Source: Pseudonocardiaceae bacterium (lineage in GTDB: Bacteria > Actinomycetota > Actinomycetes > Mycobacteriales > Pseudonocardiaceae). Taken from it: 7,643 nucleotides of DNA. Both the position numbers and the translations under genes were made by a program. Below are positions 5,988 through 7,643 of this stretch, one piece after another. The notes under the pieces are model-generated. The model made no database searches, was not told where the DNA came from, and worked only from the letters and a program-made list of their open reading frames with translations. The stretch spans positions 1 to 7,643 of the forward strand of contig JAICSB010000145.1 in assembly GCA_025937115.1 (NCBI GenBank), read 5' to 3'. The first letter of the stretch is position 1, and each line of letters starts with the position of its first letter.

Positions 5988-6830
5988 CTACTCCACTTGT
6001 TGGGCTAGCTCCGCGATCAGGACCAGGCTCTCGTCAGCACCGAGAGCCTGGTCGCGGAGTGAGTCGTACAGATCACTCAGCAATCGCACGACTTCTTGAT
6101 CGTCCACCAGGTGCCCTCCGGCTGCGTATTCCTGGTAGCCGACGTCAAGGGAGACTTCGAGTCCGAAGTCGAGCAGTGCGAACGAACCGGACATGCTCCC
6201 GTGTACACCTGCGCTGAACGGCAGAACCTGCAAAGTCACGTTCGGTACCTGCGCATCCGAAACCAGGCGCGACAACTGCCCTGCCGCCACATTGGGCTGA
6301 GCAGCCGCCCGCCGGAGCGCGGCCTCCGAGACCACAGCCGAGAACGTCAGCGGGTCCGGATCTACCAGTCGCTTCTGACGCTGCATGCGCGCCGCTACCC
6401 GCCGATCTACCTCGGCGCCCGGAGGCATGTGCGGAGCAGCAACATGGACGGCACGGGCGTAGTCCTCCGTTTGTAGTAGAGCAGGGACTAGCTCCAGCTC
6501 CACTACGCGCTCCGCGACGGCATCGGCTTCGAGCCCGACGAGGTCCCCTAGCCATGCCGGGAGTCTGTAGGTGGACCACCAGCCGCGCTCTTTGCCCTCT
6601 CGTCGCATTTCTTCGAGCGCAACCGCTGTCTCCTTATCGGCACCATAGAGGCGCAGGAGGGCGTCGAGGTCGGGCTTGCCGATGGGGTTGCGAGCGCCTT
6701 CCATGTGGCTGATCTTGGAGCGCGCGCAGTCCAACTCGCGCGCAGCGTCTTCGGTTCGTAGGCCGGCCTGCTCGCGCAACAGGCGCAGCGCTCTGCCGAG
6801 CTGTCTACGCCGCATGGTCGGCCCTGCCAT
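5988..6830 (-). CDS. XRE-family regulator, HTH plus DUF5753 (Scr1/WhiJ type)
   Basis: A 280-residue DNA-binding regulator. The helix-turn-helix spans about residues 10-65, with LGRALRLLREQAGL, then ELDCARSKISHMEGARNPI as the turn and recognition region. The DUF5753 domain runs from about 87 to 270 and includes ELVPALLQTEDYARAV (113-128) and the late FALLDFG region. Proteins of this architecture pair with DUF397 partners in Streptomyces development clusters. The start is taken at ATG 6830 (MAGPTMRRRQ), where the family usually begins. A TTG at 6890 would add 20 residues of atypical sequence with no Shine-Dalgarno. ATG 6815 is a shorter alternative. TACGAT (6842-6837) six nt before ATG 6830 suggests a leaderless mRNA. 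The 3' end contains an unusually strong hairpin (6009-6059). The regulator may bind the palindrome at 6893-6910, but that is inference. Confidence 0.92.
   Translation of the reverse strand: MAGPTMRRRQLGRALRLLREQAGLRTEDAARELDCARSKISHMEGARNPIGKPDLDALLRLYGADKETAVALEEMRREGKERGWWSTYRLPAWLGDLVGLEADAVAERVVELELVPALLQTEDYARAVHVAAPHMPPGAEVDRRVAARMQRQKRLVDPDPLTFSAVVSEAALRRAAAQPNVAAGQLSRLVSDAQVPNVTLQVLPFSAGVHGSMSGSFALLDFGLEVSLDVGYQEYAAGGHLVDDQEVVRLLSDLYDSLRDQALGADESLVLIAELAQQVE
6009..6059 (-). repeat. 13-bp perfect hairpin inside the 3' end of the XRE gene
   Basis: GACCAGGCTCTCG (6021-6033) and CGAGAGCCTGGTC (6041-6053) pair perfectly around a 7-nt loop. After a six-nt bulge on one side, CTCCGC (6009-6014) pairs with GCGGAG (6054-6059), giving 19 paired bases. 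It lies 18 nt before the XRE stop and just upstream of the DUF397 ribosome-binding site, so it could tune termination, mRNA decay or coupling between the two genes. Confidence 0.75.
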
Positions 6831-6836
6831 GGACAC

Positions 6837-6842
6837 ATCGTA
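6837..6842 (-). promoter_or_regulatory. Candidate -10 element for a leaderless XRE transcript
   Basis: TACGAT matches the actinobacterial TAnnnT -10 pattern and ends six nt before ATG 6830, which would place the transcription start at the A of the start codon. No convincing -35 is seen at the right distance. The absence of a Shine-Dalgarno sequence before ATG 6830 supports a leaderless start. Confidence 0.4.
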
Positions 6843-6883
6843 GCTGCATGTGACCGTCTCTCCGTAACCGCCGCTGGCATCCG

Positions 6884-6889
6884 TTGACA
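6884..6889 (+). promoter_or_regulatory. TTGACA hexamer, candidate -35 for the rightward small-gene operon
   Basis: A perfect consensus -35 hexamer reading rightward. The 17 bases after it contain most of the GTAACGTTAC palindrome, so a bound regulator would block the promoter. The -10 at the usual distance is poor, so this may be an activated promoter or a chance match. Confidence 0.35.
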
Positions 6890-6892
6890 ATA

Positions 6893-6910
6893 CCGAGTAA
6901 CGTTACCCGG
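6893..6910. promoter_or_regulatory. 18-bp near-perfect palindrome, candidate operator
   Basis: CCGAGTAACGTTACCCGG is symmetric except for one mismatched pair; the core GTAACGTTAC is a perfect 10-bp palindrome. It lies between the divergent XRE gene and the rightward small-gene operon, directly after a TTGACA hexamer. This is a natural place for autoregulation by the XRE protein, though GTAAC half-sites also recall MtrA-type boxes. Confidence 0.55.
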
Positions 6911-6913
6911 CGA

Positions 6914-6947
6914 CGTCAGCGCAGACTGACGCCGGGCCTCGCCCCGG
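6914..6947 (+). promoter_or_regulatory. Two consecutive hairpins in the leader of the small-gene operon
   Basis: CGTCAG (6914-6919) pairs with CTGACG (6926-6931) around a 6-nt loop. Immediately after, CCGGG (6932-6936) pairs with CCCGG (6943-6947), followed by TTTG. If transcription starts near 6905-6915 these would form in the 5' leader. The second resembles a weak attenuator, and the first could equally be a second operator half-site pair. Confidence 0.35.
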
Positions 6948-6993
6948 TTTGCCGTCCCACGACGAGTCAGGCCGAGCGGCGCTTAGACCGAGC

Positions 6994-6999
6994 GGAGGA
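6994..6999 (+). promoter_or_regulatory. Strong ribosome-binding site GGAGGA
   Basis: GGAGGA lies six nt before GTG 7006 and decides that start over the upstream in-frame ATG at 6949, which has no comparable sequence in front of it. Confidence 0.75.
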
Positions 7000-7005
7000 C
7001 TCCTG

Positions 7006-7248
7006 GTGACTGACGTAGGCGCGCTCCCCGACACCTGGGTAACCGACACCGCTCTGCTGGAACGCATCCTGACCCGGCTGCGGGAGTGGAACCCAGAACC
7101 ACAGCGGCGAACACCCGGCGCGCCGCAGTTCGGGGTGAGCTGCCGCCGCGCTAGCGCCGCCGGTCCGCTGATCGACATAACAATGCCGGTGGCGTGCCCC
7201 CCGGCGATGTTCCGGCGGCCGGTCGGACCCACCGAAAGGCGCCCGTGA
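7006..7248 (+). CDS. Hypothetical small protein, first gene of a three-gene operon
   Basis: An 80-residue protein I do not recognise. It begins MTDVGALPDTWVTDT, followed by a probable helix (LLERILTRLREW, residues 17-28), a Pro/Arg-rich middle and a tail rich in Pro and Arg with two cysteines (C46, C64). There is no signal peptide or membrane segment. The GTG start has a strong GGAGGA six nt upstream. The stop TGA shares its A with the ATG of the next gene (TGATG), so the two are translationally coupled. It is the first rightward gene after the divergent XRE regulator. Being coding rests on the ribosome-binding site, the overlap arrangement and the open frame rather than on homology. Confidence 0.6.
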   Translation: MTDVGALPDTWVTDTALLERILTRLREWNPEPQRRTPGAPQFGVSCRRASAAGPLIDITMPVACPPAMFRRPVGPTERRP

Positions 7249-7508
7249 TGGCGAAGCACCGGCTGGTACCGGACACCACCGGGCGACGACGTCGAGTGCA
7301 CACCATCGACCTGGTAGACGCACGCGACCTACTGATCCACCTGCTGACGCCCGACGCGCACGCCGCCGGCCTGCGACCAACCGCCGATTATGTGGCCCTG
7401 TGCGGCGCGACCATCCTCCCCGCGCCCCTAGTCGAGCCGGGTGGGCGTTCCTGCTGGGGTTGCAAATCCGCTGCCGTCGCCACCGTCCCGAGTCAGAGGT
7501 CGCGATGA
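7248..7508 (+). CDS. Hypothetical small protein with a Cys-rich zinc-knuckle-like motif
   Basis: An 86-residue basic protein. A basic N-terminus (MAKHRLVPDTTGRRRR) is followed by a probable helix VDARDLLIHLL (23-33), then HAAG (38-41) and YVALCG (48-53), and finally C69-W-G-C72. The spacing C52-x16-C69-x2-C72, with H38 nearby, could bind a metal. Similar short proteins of the form ...CG..(x)n..CxxC occur next to Scr1/DUF397 loci in Pseudonocardiales as far as I recall; their role is unknown. ATG 7248 is preceded by AAAGG (7235-7239) and overlaps the upstream stop; its own stop overlaps the next ATG in ATGA. A longer in-frame start at 7194 would lie inside the previous gene and lacks a better ribosome-binding site. 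Confidence 0.75.
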   Translation: MAKHRLVPDTTGRRRRVHTIDLVDARDLLIHLLTPDAHAAGLRPTADYVALCGATILPAPLVEPGGRSCWGCKSAAVATVPSQRSR

Positions 7509-7643
7509 CCGACGACGCCGGCTCGGGTAAGCCGACCCGCCGCGACCCGAACCGCCGGGTAATCGACATCACTTGCTCGACGCACGGCGGTGCGCGGGGT
7601 TTCACCCCAATGGTGTGCACCAAACGCGACGGCGATATCGAGC
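7505..7643 (+). CDS. Hypothetical protein, third operon gene (partial, cut by the window end)
   Basis: The first 46 codons of an open frame that runs off the right edge. It starts at ATG 7505 in an ATGA overlap with the previous stop and has AGAGG (7495-7499) five nt upstream. The visible part starts MTDDAGSGKPTRRDPNRR, then has ITCSTHGG (22-29) and MVCTKRDG (36-43), so C24, H27 and C38 might form part of a metal site. I do not recognise the family. Translational coupling to the two preceding genes suggests that the three products work together or are needed in similar amounts. Confidence 0.65.
   Translation, partial: MTDDAGSGKPTRRDPNRRVIDITCSTHGGARGFTPMVCTKRDGDIE

Noticed and set aside
6831..6890. 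20-residue N-terminal extension of the XRE regulator from a TTG start
   Set aside because: No ribosome-binding site, an atypical start codon and sequence unlike the family; the normal beginning is MAGPTMRRRQ.

Overview
This is high-GC actinobacterial DNA. The WhiB-family regulators, the two-domain FbiB enzyme, the DUF397 protein with its Scr1/WhiJ-type XRE partner, and the frequent GTG starts all point to Actinomycetes. The order whiB2-like / fbiA / fbiB matches the Mycobacterium tuberculosis whiB2-fbiA-fbiB neighbourhood. The Scr1/DUF397 cassette is typical of Pseudonocardiales and Streptomyces relatives. I infer a Pseudonocardiales-like chromosome but cannot fix the genus.

Left part (1-5369), conserved chromosomal block: a WhiB2/WhmD-like iron-sulfur regulator runs leftward off the window edge. 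A 247-bp divergent intergenic region follows, holding a short upstream ORF with a good Shine-Dalgarno sequence and a perfect 8+8 bp palindrome that includes a TTGACA hexamer. Five rightward genes come next: an M50 site-2-type membrane protease, a YihY/BrkB-family membrane protein, fbiA and fbiB of coenzyme F420 biosynthesis, and a Nudix hydrolase. From yihY to the Nudix gene, spacing is 8 bp, a 4-bp GTGA overlap, then 9 bp, so these four probably form one operon. It ends at a hairpin directly after the Nudix stop. FbiA makes dehydro-F420-0 and FbiB reduces and polyglutamylates it. The Nudix protein has an unusual N-terminal tail of six Pro/Asn-rich pentapeptide repeats.

Right part (5453-7643), accessory-looking cassette: on the minus strand lie an XRE regulator with a DUF5753 sensor-like domain and, 10 bp downstream, a DUF397 protein, a Scr1/Scr2 or WhiJ-like pair. 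A strong GC-rich hairpin follows, then a small WhiB-like protein that keeps the four cluster cysteines but has lost the G-[VI]-W-G-G turn. Diverging from the XRE gene, three small genes run rightward (80 aa, 86 aa with a C-x16-C-x2-C motif, and a third cut by the window end). Their stop/start overlaps indicate translational coupling. Between the divergent units sit an 18-bp near-perfect palindrome around GTAACGTTAC, a TTGACA hexamer and two further hairpins, a plausible shared operator region.

The most interesting parts are this regulator/DUF397/WhiB/small-protein cassette with its operator palindrome, a 13-bp perfect hairpin inside the 3' end of the XRE gene, and the truncated WhiB. I see no tRNA, rRNA, CRISPR array or transposase.
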